The notes under the pieces are model-generated. The model was not told the origin of the DNA. It made no database searches and was given only the letters and a program-made list of their open reading frames with translations. Source: Paenibacillus sp. LHD-117 (GTDB lineage Bacteria > Bacillota > Bacilli > Paenibacillales > Paenibacillaceae). Taken from it: a stretch of 64,000 bases of DNA. Made by a program: the position numbers and the translations under genes. The stretch lies in assembly GCF_030929555.1 (NCBI RefSeq), contig NZ_JAVFVT010000028.1, positions 1 to 64,000 of the forward strand, written 5' to 3'. Positions 8,538 through 17,124 of the stretch are shown piece after piece. The first letter of the stretch is position 1. Each line of letters opens with the position of its first letter.

Positions 8538-9479
8538 ATGGAATATATCAATATTGAAGGCTGTGCAAAACCGGTGTCCCGACTGATGAAAGGCACGGAT
8601 TATTTCTACCATGACAGCTACGAGAAGGCAGCGGCCAATCTGGATGCCTTCCTTGCCATCGGAGGCAACTCGCTAGACTCCGCTCATATCTATTGCGGCG
8701 GCCAAAGCGAGGAAGTGATCGGCCGTTATATGGAGGAGAGAGGAAACAGGGACCAAATGGTCATTCTGACCAAAGGCGCCCATCACGACCAGAACGGCCC
8801 GCGTGTCACCCGGGATGCGATCGCTCATGATCTGTCCGTCAGCTTGGAACGGCTTCGGACCGGTTATATCGACTTGTACGGCTTGCACCGTGACGATCAG
8901 GAGATTCCGGTCCAAATTATCGTAGACGCGCTAAACGAACATATCGAGGCTGGCAAAGTAGGCGCCATCGGCGTTTCCAACTGGACATGGCAGCGCATCC
9001 AAGCGGCTAACGAATATGCTGCCTCGAACGGGCTAAAAGGCTTTACGTTCAGCAGCCCGAATCTTAGCCTGGCGAAGCCGAACGAACCCTTCTGGAAAGG
9101 CTGCGTATCCGCGGACGACGAAACATGCGCATGGCATGAACGCGAGCAGCTGCCGTTGTTGTCTTGGTCTTCGCAGGCAAGGGGATTCTTTACCGGTCGA
9201 TTCACGCCGGAAATTCGCGATAATGCGGATCTTGTGAGGGTATTCTACAACGATGGGAATTGGGAGAGACTCGAGCGGGCGAGGAAGCTCGGGGAAGAGA
9301 AAGGGGCAACCGCGATTCAGATTGCCCTTGCGTATGTCCTGAACCAGCCGTTCCCTACCTGCGCCTTGATCGGCGCTCAGACGGCACAGGAGCTTACGTC
9401 CTGCGACGAAGGATCGCGGATCACGCTGACGAAGGAAGAGATGGATTGGCTCGATTTGAAGGTTGAGAGCTTAGTCTAG
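8538..9479 (+). CDS. Aldo/keto reductase
   Basis: 313 aa from the ATG preceded by AGAAGGAG; the open frame extends 24 codons further upstream but without a ribosome binding site. TIM-barrel AKR features are visible: SLDSAHIYCGG with the Asp and Tyr of the tetrad, LTKG with the Lys, and LHRDD with the His. Known role: NADPH-dependent reduction or oxidation of sugar carbonyls. It lies 19 bp after the Gfo/Idh oxidoreductase, and the two probably act on the same sugar. It converges on the prs paralogue with only 12 bp between the stops and no clear terminator. Confidence 0.85.
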   Translation: MEYINIEGCAKPVSRLMKGTDYFYHDSYEKAAANLDAFLAIGGNSLDSAHIYCGGQSEEVIGRYMEERGNRDQMVILTKGAHHDQNGPRVTRDAIAHDLSVSLERLRTGYIDLYGLHRDDQEIPVQIIVDALNEHIEAGKVGAIGVSNWTWQRIQAANEYAASNGLKGFTFSSPNLSLAKPNEPFWKGCVSADDETCAWHEREQLPLLSWSSQARGFFTGRFTPEIRDNADLVRVFYNDGNWERLERARKLGEEKGATAIQIALAYVLNQPFPTCALIGAQTAQELTSCDEGSRITLTKEEMDWLDLKVESLV

Positions 9480-9491
9480 TTCGAGCGAGGA

Positions 9492-10430
9492 TCATTCCGA
9501 CTTAAACAAAGTGGCGATGGAGCCGCCCTCGGTAATGATTTTGATGGCGGTTCCAAGCAGCGGAGCCATCGGCAGCACGATAAACTTGTCGGAATGCTCC
9601 TGATCGAGGCTGATCGTATCCGTTATGACGACTTCCTGGATGTTCGGATGCGTCAGCTTCTGTACGGCGTTCTCTGAGAAGAGGCCGTGCGTCGCGCAAA
9701 TAAACGCATCTTCGGCGCCGCGTTTCTTCAGCGCCTCGACAACGTTGACGATCGTGCTGCCCGTATCGATCAGATCTTCGATAATGATCGGCGTCATGCC
9801 ACCGACTTCGCCAATAATATGCGTAATCTCGGATTGGTTGTGCGCCGGGCGGTTTTTGATCATGATCGCGAACGGACAGTCGAGCAATCCGGCCAGCTTC
9901 TCGGCCGTCGTCGCGCGTCCCGCATCGGGAGAAACGACGACGGGATTGCGAATGGATTTCGAACGCAAATAATCGATAATGAGGTCGAGCGCCGTCAGGT
10001 GGTCGACCGTTATTTTGAAGAAACCTTGGATCGCATCCGCATGCAGATCGACCGTAATGATTCGGTCCGAGCCTACCGTCGTAAGCACATCCGCGACCAT
10101 CTTGGCCGAAATCGGCTCGCGCGGCGCGGACTTCCGCTCTTGGCGGGCGTAACCGTAATAAGGCATCACGATATTAATGGATTTGGCCGAAGCGCGTTTG
10201 GCCGCGTCGATCATGACGAGCAGCTCGACCAGATGTTCGTTGACGGGATGGGACAACGACTGTACGATGAAAATATCGCAGTTCCTCAACGATTCTTCAT
10301 AGGATACGTGTATTTCGCCGCTTTCTAGACGGGAGATGGCCACGCGACCGAGCGGCTGCTCCAGCTGCTTGCAAACGGCTTCGGCAAGTCTAGGGTTGGA
10401 AGACCCGGAGAAAACTTTAATGTTCGGCAT
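9492..10430 (-). CDS. prs: Ribose-phosphate pyrophosphokinase paralogue
   Basis: 312 aa from the ATG following GGAGGG; a longer frame reaches 10469. Family landmarks are present: RQERKSAPREPISAK (flexible loop and ATP site), VDLHADAIQGFF, SPDAGR, and the PRPP-binding loop IIIEDLIDTGSTI, which in the classical enzyme reads IVDDIIDTAGT. Known reaction: ATP + ribose-5-P to PRPP + AMP. It stands alone, not in the usual glmU-prs-ctc order, and differs from the consensus at several motif positions, so it is probably a second, lineage-specific copy rather than the housekeeping enzyme. Confidence 0.82.
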   Translation of the reverse strand: MPNIKVFSGSSNPRLAEAVCKQLEQPLGRVAISRLESGEIHVSYEESLRNCDIFIVQSLSHPVNEHLVELLVMIDAAKRASAKSINIVMPYYGYARQERKSAPREPISAKMVADVLTTVGSDRIITVDLHADAIQGFFKITVDHLTALDLIIDYLRSKSIRNPVVVSPDAGRATTAEKLAGLLDCPFAIMIKNRPAHNQSEITHIIGEVGGMTPIIIEDLIDTGSTIVNVVEALKKRGAEDAFICATHGLFSENAVQKLTHPNIQEVVITDTISLDQEHSDKFIVLPMAPLLGTAIKIITEGGSIATLFKSE

Positions 10431-10536
10431 AATGCCCTCCGCTTCTACGATTCGAAAATATCGATTCATTCGTTATGTACCTCTACATCATAGCAGATCG
10501 GCTCCGACTGACCAAATCTTTCATTAACACGTCAAA

Positions 10537-10571
10537 AACGCTGAGCACGGCCGCGGCCAATGCTCAGCGTT
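10537..10571 (-). terminator. Terminator of fabV
   Basis: AACGCTGAGCA and TGCTCAGCGTT form a perfect 11-bp stem around a GC-rich loop. On the minus strand a T-run follows, just beyond the fabV stop codon. Confidence 0.85.
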
Positions 10572-10580
10572 TATTCATCT

Positions 10581-11771
10581 TTAGCGCAAGTTCGGGATCG
10601 CTACGTCCGGATTCGCTTCCGCCTCGTAATCAACGCCGTCCGTCTCGAAGCCGAACAGCTGGAAGAACTCGCGGCGATAGCCTTCGAGATCGGAAAGTTC
10701 ATATACGTTCTCGGTCGTCAGATCGGCCCAAAGCTTAGCGACTTCGGCTTGGATCTCCGGCTTCATCTCCCAGTCGTCGACGCGGATCAGACCTTTCTGG
10801 TCTACTTGCGTCTCGCCGGCCCCATACAGTCTTTCGGAGAAGAGGCGGTACATCTGCTCGATGCAGCCTTCATGCAATCCCTTTTCCTTCATCACTTTGT
10901 ACAAAGCGGAAATATAAAGCGGCACGACGGGAATCGCGGAGCTCGATTGCGTCACGAGCGCCTTGTTCACGGATACGAATGCGCGGCCGCCGGTTGCGGA
11001 CAGCTGGGCGTTCAAGCGCTGCGCCGTTGCCTCAAGGTCGTTCTTCGCCGCACCGATCGTTCCTTCGCGGTAAACCGCGTGCGTAATCTCCGGCCCGATG
11101 TAGGAGTAAGCAACCGTTGTCGCGTCGTCTGCAAGAACGCCCGCGGCGCCGAGCTCGTCGATCCACATCTGCCAGTCTTCGCCGCCCATGACGGCAATCG
11201 TCTGGCGCAGCTCGTCTTCCGATGCCGGCTCGATCGTCGCCAGCGATACATCGCCCGAATGGAAGTTTACCGTCTTGTTCGTGTACGTTTCTCCCAACGG
11301 TTTGATGACGGAGGAGAATGTCTCGCCCGTCTTTGGATGGGTCCGGCGCGGAGATGCCACGCTGTATACCAGCAAATCGATCTTGCCCAGCTCCGTACGG
11401 ATCAGGTCGATCGTCTTCGCCTTGATCTCGTCGGAGAAGGCATCGCCTACGATGCTGTACGATTTTGTACCTGCTGCTGCTGCGGCTTCTTCGAACGCGG
11501 CGGAGTTATACCAGCCCGCGGAAGCGGTGCGCGCGCCTTCGGCAGCCTTGTCGAAGTAAACGCCGATCGTGTTCGCGCCGGCTCCGAACGCGGAGACGAT
11601 GCGCGATGCCAAGCCGTAACCCGTAGAAGCGCCGACGACGAGCACGTTTCGAGGACCCGTCAGTGCTGGCTGGCCTTTCACGTAATCGATCTGGCGCTGT
11701 ACTTGTTTGGCGCAGCCTTCAGGATGTGCCGTCGTGCATATAAAGCCGCGAGTTTTCGGTTGAATGATCAT
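10581..11771 (-). CDS. fabV: Enoyl-ACP reductase FabV / trans-2-enoyl-CoA reductase
   Basis: 396 aa. The start was set at MIIQPKTRGFICTTAHPEGC, which matches the characteristic FabV N-terminus, with AAAGGA upstream; the open frame continues 35 codons further. NAD-binding VVGASTGYGLASR at about 45-57, PRRTHPKTGE at 141-150, and the family-defining Tyr-x8-Lys active site (Tyr 234, Lys 243). Known role: NADH-dependent reduction of enoyl thioesters in fatty acid elongation; FabV enzymes are commonly insensitive to triclosan. It is monocistronic, with a terminator directly after it. Confidence 0.93.
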   Translation of the reverse strand: MIIQPKTRGFICTTAHPEGCAKQVQRQIDYVKGQPALTGPRNVLVVGASTGYGLASRIVSAFGAGANTIGVYFDKAAEGARTASAGWYNSAAFEEAAAAAGTKSYSIVGDAFSDEIKAKTIDLIRTELGKIDLLVYSVASPRRTHPKTGETFSSVIKPLGETYTNKTVNFHSGDVSLATIEPASEDELRQTIAVMGGEDWQMWIDELGAAGVLADDATTVAYSYIGPEITHAVYREGTIGAAKNDLEATAQRLNAQLSATGGRAFVSVNKALVTQSSSAIPVVPLYISALYKVMKEKGLHEGCIEQMYRLFSERLYGAGETQVDQKGLIRVDDWEMKPEIQAEVAKLWADLTTENVYELSDLEGYRREFFQLFGFETDGVDYEAEANPDVAIPNLR

Positions 11772-11878
11772 ATTGGGATATTCCTTTCTCTCCATAAAAT
11801 GCAATGATAGGTATGTAGCAAGGACAACTCTATCCCATTTTACCGATTTTTGCCCCCGAATGGAAGTCAAAAGCAAAA

Positions 11879-11900
11879 AGAGAGCGCTGCGGCGCTCTCT
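11879..11900 (-). terminator. Terminator of the SASP gene
   Basis: AGAGAGCGC and GCGCTCTCT form a 9-bp stem; on the minus strand it is followed by TTTTTG. It lies about 20 bp after the SASP stop codon. Confidence 0.85.
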
Positions 11901-11921
11901 GTCTTTGAAGCCATCCCGCGA

Positions 11922-12134
11922 TTAACGGCGGCCGGCTATCTGTTGTTCGGCCATTTGGACAAGACGACGAGTTATATTTCCGCCGATGGAGCCCATATCC
12001 CGAGTCGTCATATTGCCGTAGTAGCCGTCTTGCGGGAGCTGGATGCCCAGTTCTCCGGCAATTTCGTATTTCATCTGCTCCAGCGCGGCGCGTGCTTGCG
12101 GTACTACAAGATTGCCGTTTCTATTGTTTGCCAT
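11922..12134 (-). CDS. Alpha/beta-type small acid-soluble spore protein
   Basis: 70 aa, the usual size. The sequence YEIAGELGI is the germination-protease recognition site of alpha/beta SASPs, and the C-terminal GGNITRRLVQMAEQQIAG is the second conserved DNA-binding block. Known role: coats and protects DNA in the dormant spore, then is degraded at germination. It shows that the organism forms endospores. It is monocistronic with a strong GGAGG-type site upstream and its own terminator, and would be expected to depend on the forespore sigma factor. Confidence 0.95.
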   Translation of the reverse strand: MANNRNGNLVVPQARAALEQMKYEIAGELGIQLPQDGYYGNMTTRDMGSIGGNITRRLVQMAEQQIAGRR

Positions 12135-12263
12135 CTATTCTCAGCCTCCTTCTTGAGGCTATTATGTGATATCCCGAAACGTATTATTCGTCAGCCGAAC
12201 CTGTATTTACCGAAAGATTGATGAATAAGAACATGGTAAAATGGATTCGAGGTGACCCATCTT

Positions 12264-12857
12264 ATGTTTATGAAACCGATGCTTGCGACGGAATGGGATC
12301 AACCGTTCGACGATGAGCGGTTCCTGTTCGAGCCGATGATCGACGGACACCGCCTCCAGCTTGTCATGGCCGGCGGCAAAACCAGGCTGCTGACGAGGCA
12401 TGGGAACGATGTAACGGCGCAATACCCGGAGCTACATAATGTACCCTTACGCAAGCCGGCGGACGTCGTATTCGACGGAGAGGTGGCATACGTAAACCCG
12501 GATACGGGCAAAACGGATTTTGACGTGCTTCAGCAGCGCTTCAGAATGAAAGGCATGCCGCGCATCCGCGAAGCGAAAAAAACGATCCCGGTCCATTATT
12601 TCGTTTTCGATATTCTTTATTATAACGGTCTTGATCTGCGAGAATTTCCACTGTACATCCGCAAGCGGATGCTTCTGTCCTTGCTCGAAGACAATGCGTA
12701 CTACAAGCGGATGGGTTTCGCGGTCGGATCGGGAGAAACGATGTTCCGGCTGTCCAGCACGCTCGGACTCGAAGGCGTGGTCGGCAAGGCGAGAGGGAGC
12801 AAATACGCCGAAGGCGTCAGCGCCGAATGGATCAAAATCAAAGCAAACCAAACATGA
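12264..12857 (+). CDS. ATP-dependent DNA ligase-like adenylation domain lacking the motif I lysine
   Basis: 197 aa from the ATG with GAGGTG about 9 nt upstream; a GTG at 12252 would add 4 residues. The fold of the nucleotidyltransferase domain is recognisable: DGEV (motif III, 71-74), HYFVFDILYYNG (IIIa, 111-122), EGVVGK (IV, 170-175) and EWIKIK (V, 188-193). Motif I, normally EPKxDG with the Lys that forms ligase-AMP, reads EPMIDG, and the codon is ATG at residue 25. No OB-fold domain follows. Classical ligation chemistry should not be possible through this residue. It could be a non-catalytic DNA-binding relative, or use another residue. Confidence 0.72.
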   Translation: MFMKPMLATEWDQPFDDERFLFEPMIDGHRLQLVMAGGKTRLLTRHGNDVTAQYPELHNVPLRKPADVVFDGEVAYVNPDTGKTDFDVLQQRFRMKGMPRIREAKKTIPVHYFVFDILYYNGLDLREFPLYIRKRMLLSLLEDNAYYKRMGFAVGSGETMFRLSSTLGLEGVVGKARGSKYAEGVSAEWIKIKANQT

Positions 12858-12868
12858 TCATCACAAAA

Positions 12869-12918
12869 AAGAGGTTGTCTCATAAGGTCTGAAGGACCTT
12901 AGCGAGACAACCTCTTTG
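12869..12918. terminator. Bidirectional terminator between ligase-like and NlpC/P60 genes
   Basis: A 14-bp perfect outer stem (AAAGAGGTTGTCTC / GAGACAACCTCTTT) and a 7-bp inner stem (TAAGGTC / GACCTTA). A-rich and T-rich flanks allow termination of the convergent genes on both strands. Confidence 0.88.
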
Positions 12919-12937
12919 TCGTTCCGCATAACGAGAA

Positions 12938-13423
12938 TTACAGCACTCGGCGAGCGGTAACGTATTTGGTTTTCCAATAGCTCGAATTCATGTCGGTAAC
13001 GCTTACCCCTTTGCTGCTGGAGCTGTGAATGATTTTGTTGCTGCCGGCATAAATCGCGACGTGGCTGATCGACTTGCCGCCATTCGTGCTGTAGAAGATG
13101 AGATCTCCCATGCTTAGCGAACCTTTGTCGACCTTCTTGCCCATCCAGGCTTGCGCGGTAGAAGTGCGAGGCAGCCAAACACCAACTGATTTGAACATAT
13201 ATTGCGTGAACGAGGAACAGTCGAATGCGGCGGTCGAGCCCGCGGCCGCGCCGTACAAATAAGGCGTTCCTATGTAGTTTTTGCTTTTGCTGATGAGCGA
13301 AAGAGAGGTTGGAGTTGCCGCATGAGCTGTGTCCGCGCTTGCTCCGAACGTAATGGCCGACCAGACGATTGCGCCGCATGTGCCGATCTTCACGATGTGT
13401 TTTAGCAGGTTTCCGTTTCTCAT
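12938..13423 (-). CDS. Secreted NlpC/P60-family cell-wall hydrolase
   Basis: 161 aa. A signal peptide covers about residues 1-36 (hydrophobic stretch ending AHA). The NlpC/P60 domain follows directly, with catalytic Cys 69 in FDCSSF, His 121 in SHVAIYAG and a third polar position at His 133. Known role: gamma-D-glutamyl-diaminopimelate endopeptidase on peptidoglycan. There are no SH3 or LysM repeats, so it is a minimal secreted form. It is monocistronic, with a shared bidirectional terminator. Confidence 0.9.
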   Translation of the reverse strand: MRNGNLLKHIVKIGTCGAIVWSAITFGASADTAHAATPTSLSLISKSKNYIGTPYLYGAAAGSTAAFDCSSFTQYMFKSVGVWLPRTSTAQAWMGKKVDKGSLSMGDLIFYSTNGGKSISHVAIYAGSNKIIHSSSSKGVSVTDMNSSYWKTKYVTARRVL

Positions 13424-13721
13424 GTTGTCAGTTTTCCCTTCTCACTTGGATTAATGTAAATTCACTATAACACAGCCGAAAAAGGCGGTTTTTCGCGAAT
13501 GAGAAGCCGATTGCAGCATTCCGAGGGCATTCTGAGCGATTATGAGAAAAACATGAAAAAATCCTAATGATTGCCGCGCGGCGAAACCGGGACGAAAAAA
13601 AGAATTGCAATGATTGTTCTGTAAGCGTATTCTATGAGTAGGATTAATAATTTTACTAATTAAATTTATGAAAATGTTAATTCAATAAGTCTATCTTACT
13701 ACGAATAGCGGGGGCGAAAGT
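13424..13721. promoter_or_regulatory. Divergent promoter region with a possible catabolite site
   Basis: About 300 bp between the NlpC/P60 gene and the GH51 gene. TGTAAGCGTATTCT at 13620-13633 matches the CcpA site pattern TGWAANCGNTNWCA at 12 of 14 positions, followed by an AT-rich stretch (13645-13690) suited to a promoter. The match is suggestive only; no other feature was recognised. Confidence 0.35.
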
Positions 13722-15218
13722 ATGACAAGTGGAAACACGCTGACGATTGGGGCCGACCAAACGATCGGCAAGCTGGACCGTAATTTGTATGCCCATTTCT
13801 CCGAACACTTGGGCAGATGCGTTTATGAAGGGTTATGGGTGGGCGAAGATTCTCCGATCCCGAATACGAAAGGCATCCGAAACGACGTGCTTGAAGCGCT
13901 CAAGCGGATTTCCGTTCCAGCTCTGCGTTGGCCGGGTGGCTGCTTTGCGGACGAGTACCACTGGAAGGACGGCATCGGACCGCGCGAGGATCGCAAACGC
14001 ATGATCAACACCCACTGGGGCGGCGTGGTGGAGAATAACCATTTTGGCACGCACGAGTTCATGATGTTGTGCGAGCTGCTGGACTGCGAACCGATCATCT
14101 GCGGCAACGTCGGCAGTGGAACGGTCCAGGAGATGTCCGAATGGGTAGAGTACATGACGTTTGACGGCGTGTCGCCGATGGCCGAGCTTCGCGCGAAGAA
14201 CGGCCGCGAGAAACCTTGGAAGCTGACGTACTTCGGCGTCGGCAACGAGAACTGGGGCTGCGGAGGCAATATGCGGCCGCAATATTACGCGGACGAATAT
14301 AAGCGTTACCAGACGTACGTCCGCAACTACGGCGACAACAGGATCCATCGCATCGCCTGCGGCCCTAGCGACGGCGACTACGAGTGGACGGACGTGCTCA
14401 TGCGCGAGGCGCACCGGCATCTCGACTCCATTTCGCTCCATTATTACACAGTGCCGGGCGTCTGGTCGGACAAAGGCGCTGCGACCGGCTTTGGTGAAGA
14501 GGACTGGTTCGTTACGTTGAAGAAGACACTTCGCATGGACGAGCTGATAACCAAACATTCCACGATCATGGACCGCTACGATCCGGACAAACGGGTTGGC
14601 CTCGTCATCGACGAATGGGGAACATGGTACAACGTCGAACCGGGCACGAATCCGGGTTTCCTGTATCAGCAGAACACGATCCGCGACGCGCTTGTCGCCG
14701 GGCTTAACTTCCATATCTTCCACGATCACAACGATCGCGTGCGGATGGCGAACATCGCCCAGATGGTGAACGTGCTGCAAGCCGTCATCTTGACGGAGGG
14801 AGACCGGATGCTGCTGACTCCGACGTATCATGTCTTCGACATGTACAAGGTGCATCAGGACGCCGAGCGGCTGGAGCTGCGGCTCGTTTCGGAGGAAAGG
14901 TATTCGTTCGGCGGAGAGTCCATCGCCAAACTGTCGGCGAGCGCTTCGAAGGATGCCGAAGGCCGCATCCACATCAGCTTGTGCAACGTCGATCCGTCGA
15001 ATGCGGCCGAACTGAGCATCGATTTGCGCGGGTTGGCAGGGGGCGGCATCCGCGTATCGGGAACCGAGCTGACGGCGAACGCCATGGACGCGCACAACAC
15101 CTTTGAACAGCCGGATCGCGTCAAACCCGCTCCGTTCAGCGAATTCGCCGTCGAGGGTACGAGCTTGAGGGTAAAGCTTTCCCCGATGTCGGTAACGGTG
15201 CTCCGGATCGAAGGGTAA
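13722..15218 (+). CDS. abfA: Intracellular alpha-L-arabinofuranosidase (GH51)
   Basis: 498 aa, typical for GH51. Clear features: LRWPGGCFADEYHW at about 68-81, the acid/base Glu 176 in GVGNENWGCGG, and the nucleophile Glu 298 in VIDEWGTWY; the C-terminal beta domain is complete. No signal peptide, so it acts on imported arabino-oligosaccharides. Known reaction: release of terminal alpha-L-arabinofuranose from arabinan and arabinoxylan fragments. A small zinc-ribbon-like gene follows 12 bp downstream. A possible catabolite-control site lies upstream at 13620. Confidence 0.93.
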   Translation: MTSGNTLTIGADQTIGKLDRNLYAHFSEHLGRCVYEGLWVGEDSPIPNTKGIRNDVLEALKRISVPALRWPGGCFADEYHWKDGIGPREDRKRMINTHWGGVVENNHFGTHEFMMLCELLDCEPIICGNVGSGTVQEMSEWVEYMTFDGVSPMAELRAKNGREKPWKLTYFGVGNENWGCGGNMRPQYYADEYKRYQTYVRNYGDNRIHRIACGPSDGDYEWTDVLMREAHRHLDSISLHYYTVPGVWSDKGAATGFGEEDWFVTLKKTLRMDELITKHSTIMDRYDPDKRVGLVIDEWGTWYNVEPGTNPGFLYQQNTIRDALVAGLNFHIFHDHNDRVRMANIAQMVNVLQAVILTEGDRMLLTPTYHVFDMYKVHQDAERLELRLVSEERYSFGGESIAKLSASASKDAEGRIHISLCNVDPSNAAELSIDLRGLAGGGIRVSGTELTANAMDAHNTFEQPDRVKPAPFSEFAVEGTSLRVKLSPMSVTVLRIEG

Positions 15219-15230
15219 GGGAGGAGCAGC

Positions 15231-15518
15231 ATGAGGGAGCATTCTCCGAGCAGTTGTAGAGGCTGTGATCCCGCGTTCCGCGTGTCGGAGGCGGATATCG
15301 ACCGCGTGCTCGCGGCGCCGATGTTCCAATCGGCGGAGCATGCCGTCCCGGACAATGTTTACGAGAGCAGGTTGGCTTTATGCCGCGCCTGCCCGAAGCT
15401 TGCGGGCGGCACGACCTGCATCGTATGCGGCTGCTACGTCCGCGTGGCGGCCAAGCTGAAGGCGCGGTCCTGTCCGATGCCGGGGAACAGCCAGTGGCAG
15501 GCTTACGCCGCGCAATAA
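15231..15518 (+). CDS. Small cysteine-rich protein, DUF6171-like
   Basis: 95 aa with three cysteine pairs: CRGC near the N-terminus, CRAC in the middle, and CIVCGC near residue 65, plus a late Cys in RSCPMP. The pattern suggests a small zinc-binding protein and resembles the DUF6171 family by memory of its SPEH-VPDxVYESR segment; I cannot confirm this. It starts 12 bp after the GH51 stop behind a GGGAGGAGCAGC site and is probably co-transcribed, though no functional link is evident. Confidence 0.65.
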   Translation: MREHSPSSCRGCDPAFRVSEADIDRVLAAPMFQSAEHAVPDNVYESRLALCRACPKLAGGTTCIVCGCYVRVAAKLKARSCPMPGNSQWQAYAAQ

Positions 15519-15549
15519 CATTTTCAAGCCCGATATGCTCCGCATGAAT

Positions 15550-15602
15550 AAAAGACGCTTCCGCCGCCACTTGATCAGTGGCCCGCGGAAGCGTCCTTTT
15601 TA
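15550..15602. terminator. Bidirectional terminator
   Basis: AAAGACGCTTCCGC pairs with GCGGAAGCGTCCTTT around an inner CCACT/AGTGG stem. T-runs on both sides serve the convergent small Cys-rich gene and GH4 gene. Confidence 0.85.
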
Positions 15603-15639
15603 ATTGGATCCCAGAAGTTAGGCTTACCGGTTATTCCTT

Positions 15640-16938
15640 TTATTGAAACTTCGGAAGCCAATCGCCGTGTGCTTCGATCAGGTCGTCGCACAAGGACACG
15701 ATGTCGTCCATGGAGAGCTCGGCGGACGTGTGCGGATCGAGCATGGCTGCATGGTAGATATGATCGCGCTTGCGGGTAATAGCCGCTTCGATCGTAAGCA
15801 GCTGCGTGTTGATGTTCGTACGGTTGAGGGCAGCCAGCTGCGGAGGCAGGTCGCCGACGTAAGTCGGAGTTACTCCGTTGCGGTCGACGAGACAAGGCAC
15901 TTCGACGCAAGCTTCCTTCGGCAGGTTCGTGATCAGTCCCGTATTCATGACGTTGCCGCCGATGCGGAACGGCACGTCCGTCTCCATCGCCTCGAGGATA
16001 TAGGAGGCATATTCATGGCTTCTGCAATGCTCGAGCGCTTTGTCGTTCACGAGCTGCTCGCGCATGTTCACCCAGCCCTGGATCTGGTTGACGCAGCGGC
16101 GCGGATATTCGTCGAGCGGAATGTTGAAGCGGTCGACGAGCTCGGGATAATTGCGTTTGATGAAATACGGATGGTATTCCGCGTTGTGCTCGGACGATTC
16201 CGTAATGTAGTGGCCGAACTTGAACATCATTTCGAAACGGACCATGTCGTAATGTTTTTCCTTCTGCTTCTCGGCCGCTCTCCGCTTGATCTCCGGATAC
16301 AGATCCACGCCGTCCTTGCTTACTTCGAGCAACCATGCCATATGGTTGATGCCCGCGATATGCCATTTTACGCCTTCGGCCTCCATGCCCAGATGGCGGA
16401 ACAAGTCCGGCACGCAGGCTTGCACGCTATGGCACAGGCCGACGGTGTTGACGTTGCCGTACGTGTTCATGACGTTCGTCAGCACGGCCATCGGGTTCGT
16501 GTAGTTGAGGAACAGCGCGTCAGGGCATACCTCGTTAATGTCCTTGGCGAAGTCCAGCATGACCGGAATCGTCCGCAAATTACGGAAAATGCCGCCGATG
16601 CCGACCGTGTCGGCGATCGTCTGGCGCAAGCCGTATTTTTTCGGCACCTCGAAGTCGGTGATGGTGCATGGATCGTAGCCGCCGACTTGGATGGCGTTTA
16701 CGATATATTTGGCGCCGTGAAGCGCTTCTTTGCGATCCGAATACGCCTTGATTTCGCATGTGCTGCCGCTCGTGATTTTGATGTTTTGCAGCATTTGCTC
16801 GGAATCGCGCAGGCGCACCGCGTCGATGTCGAACAATGCGATTTCAAAGCCTTGCAGAGCCGGGGTATGCATGACGTCGCCTAAAATGTTTTTGGCGAAA
16901 ACGGTGCTTCCCGCCCCGATAAATGTAATTTTGGACAT
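15640..16938 (-). CDS. melA: Alpha-galactosidase, glycoside hydrolase family 4
   Basis: 432 aa from the ATG preceded by GAGGAGG. GH4 features: NAD-binding ITFIGAGSTVFAKN at 4-17, LNYTNPM at 144-150, and the metal-binding CHSVQ (Cys 169, His 170), which within GH4 marks alpha-galactosidases rather than alpha-glucosidases (CHE/CHG) or 6-phospho-beta-glucosidases (CN). INHMAWLL supplies His 199. Known chemistry: NAD- and Mn-dependent redox-elimination hydrolysis of melibiose-type substrates. It is divergent from an AraC regulator at 17125. Confidence 0.9.
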   Translation of the reverse strand: MSKITFIGAGSTVFAKNILGDVMHTPALQGFEIALFDIDAVRLRDSEQMLQNIKITSGSTCEIKAYSDRKEALHGAKYIVNAIQVGGYDPCTITDFEVPKKYGLRQTIADTVGIGGIFRNLRTIPVMLDFAKDINEVCPDALFLNYTNPMAVLTNVMNTYGNVNTVGLCHSVQACVPDLFRHLGMEAEGVKWHIAGINHMAWLLEVSKDGVDLYPEIKRRAAEKQKEKHYDMVRFEMMFKFGHYITESSEHNAEYHPYFIKRNYPELVDRFNIPLDEYPRRCVNQIQGWVNMREQLVNDKALEHCRSHEYASYILEAMETDVPFRIGGNVMNTGLITNLPKEACVEVPCLVDRNGVTPTYVGDLPPQLAALNRTNINTQLLTIEAAITRKRDHIYHAAMLDPHTSAELSMDDIVSLCDDLIEAHGDWLPKFQ

Positions 16939-17124
16939 GTGGAATAGCCTCCTCGGCAAATGATTGATAATGTTGATAATGCTGCGCGCACAGCTCATGT
17001 AATCACTTACAGTATAGGACCGAAAGCGGCGGTTTCATATGGAAGGAAGAGATGAATATATGGAGTAATGTCGTATGGTCGTGTATGATTACGGTAATGC
17101 AGATCTAAGGAGGAAGCGCCGTCG

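Noticed and set aside
10560..11807. 415-codon plus-strand open frame
   Set aside because: Antisense to fabV, which has complete family motifs and a terminator.
13833..15341. 502-codon minus-strand open frame
   Set aside because: Antisense to the GH51 gene, whose catalytic residues are intact.
15643..16884. 413-codon plus-strand open frame
   Set aside because: Antisense to the GH4 gene with clear NAD and metal motifs.
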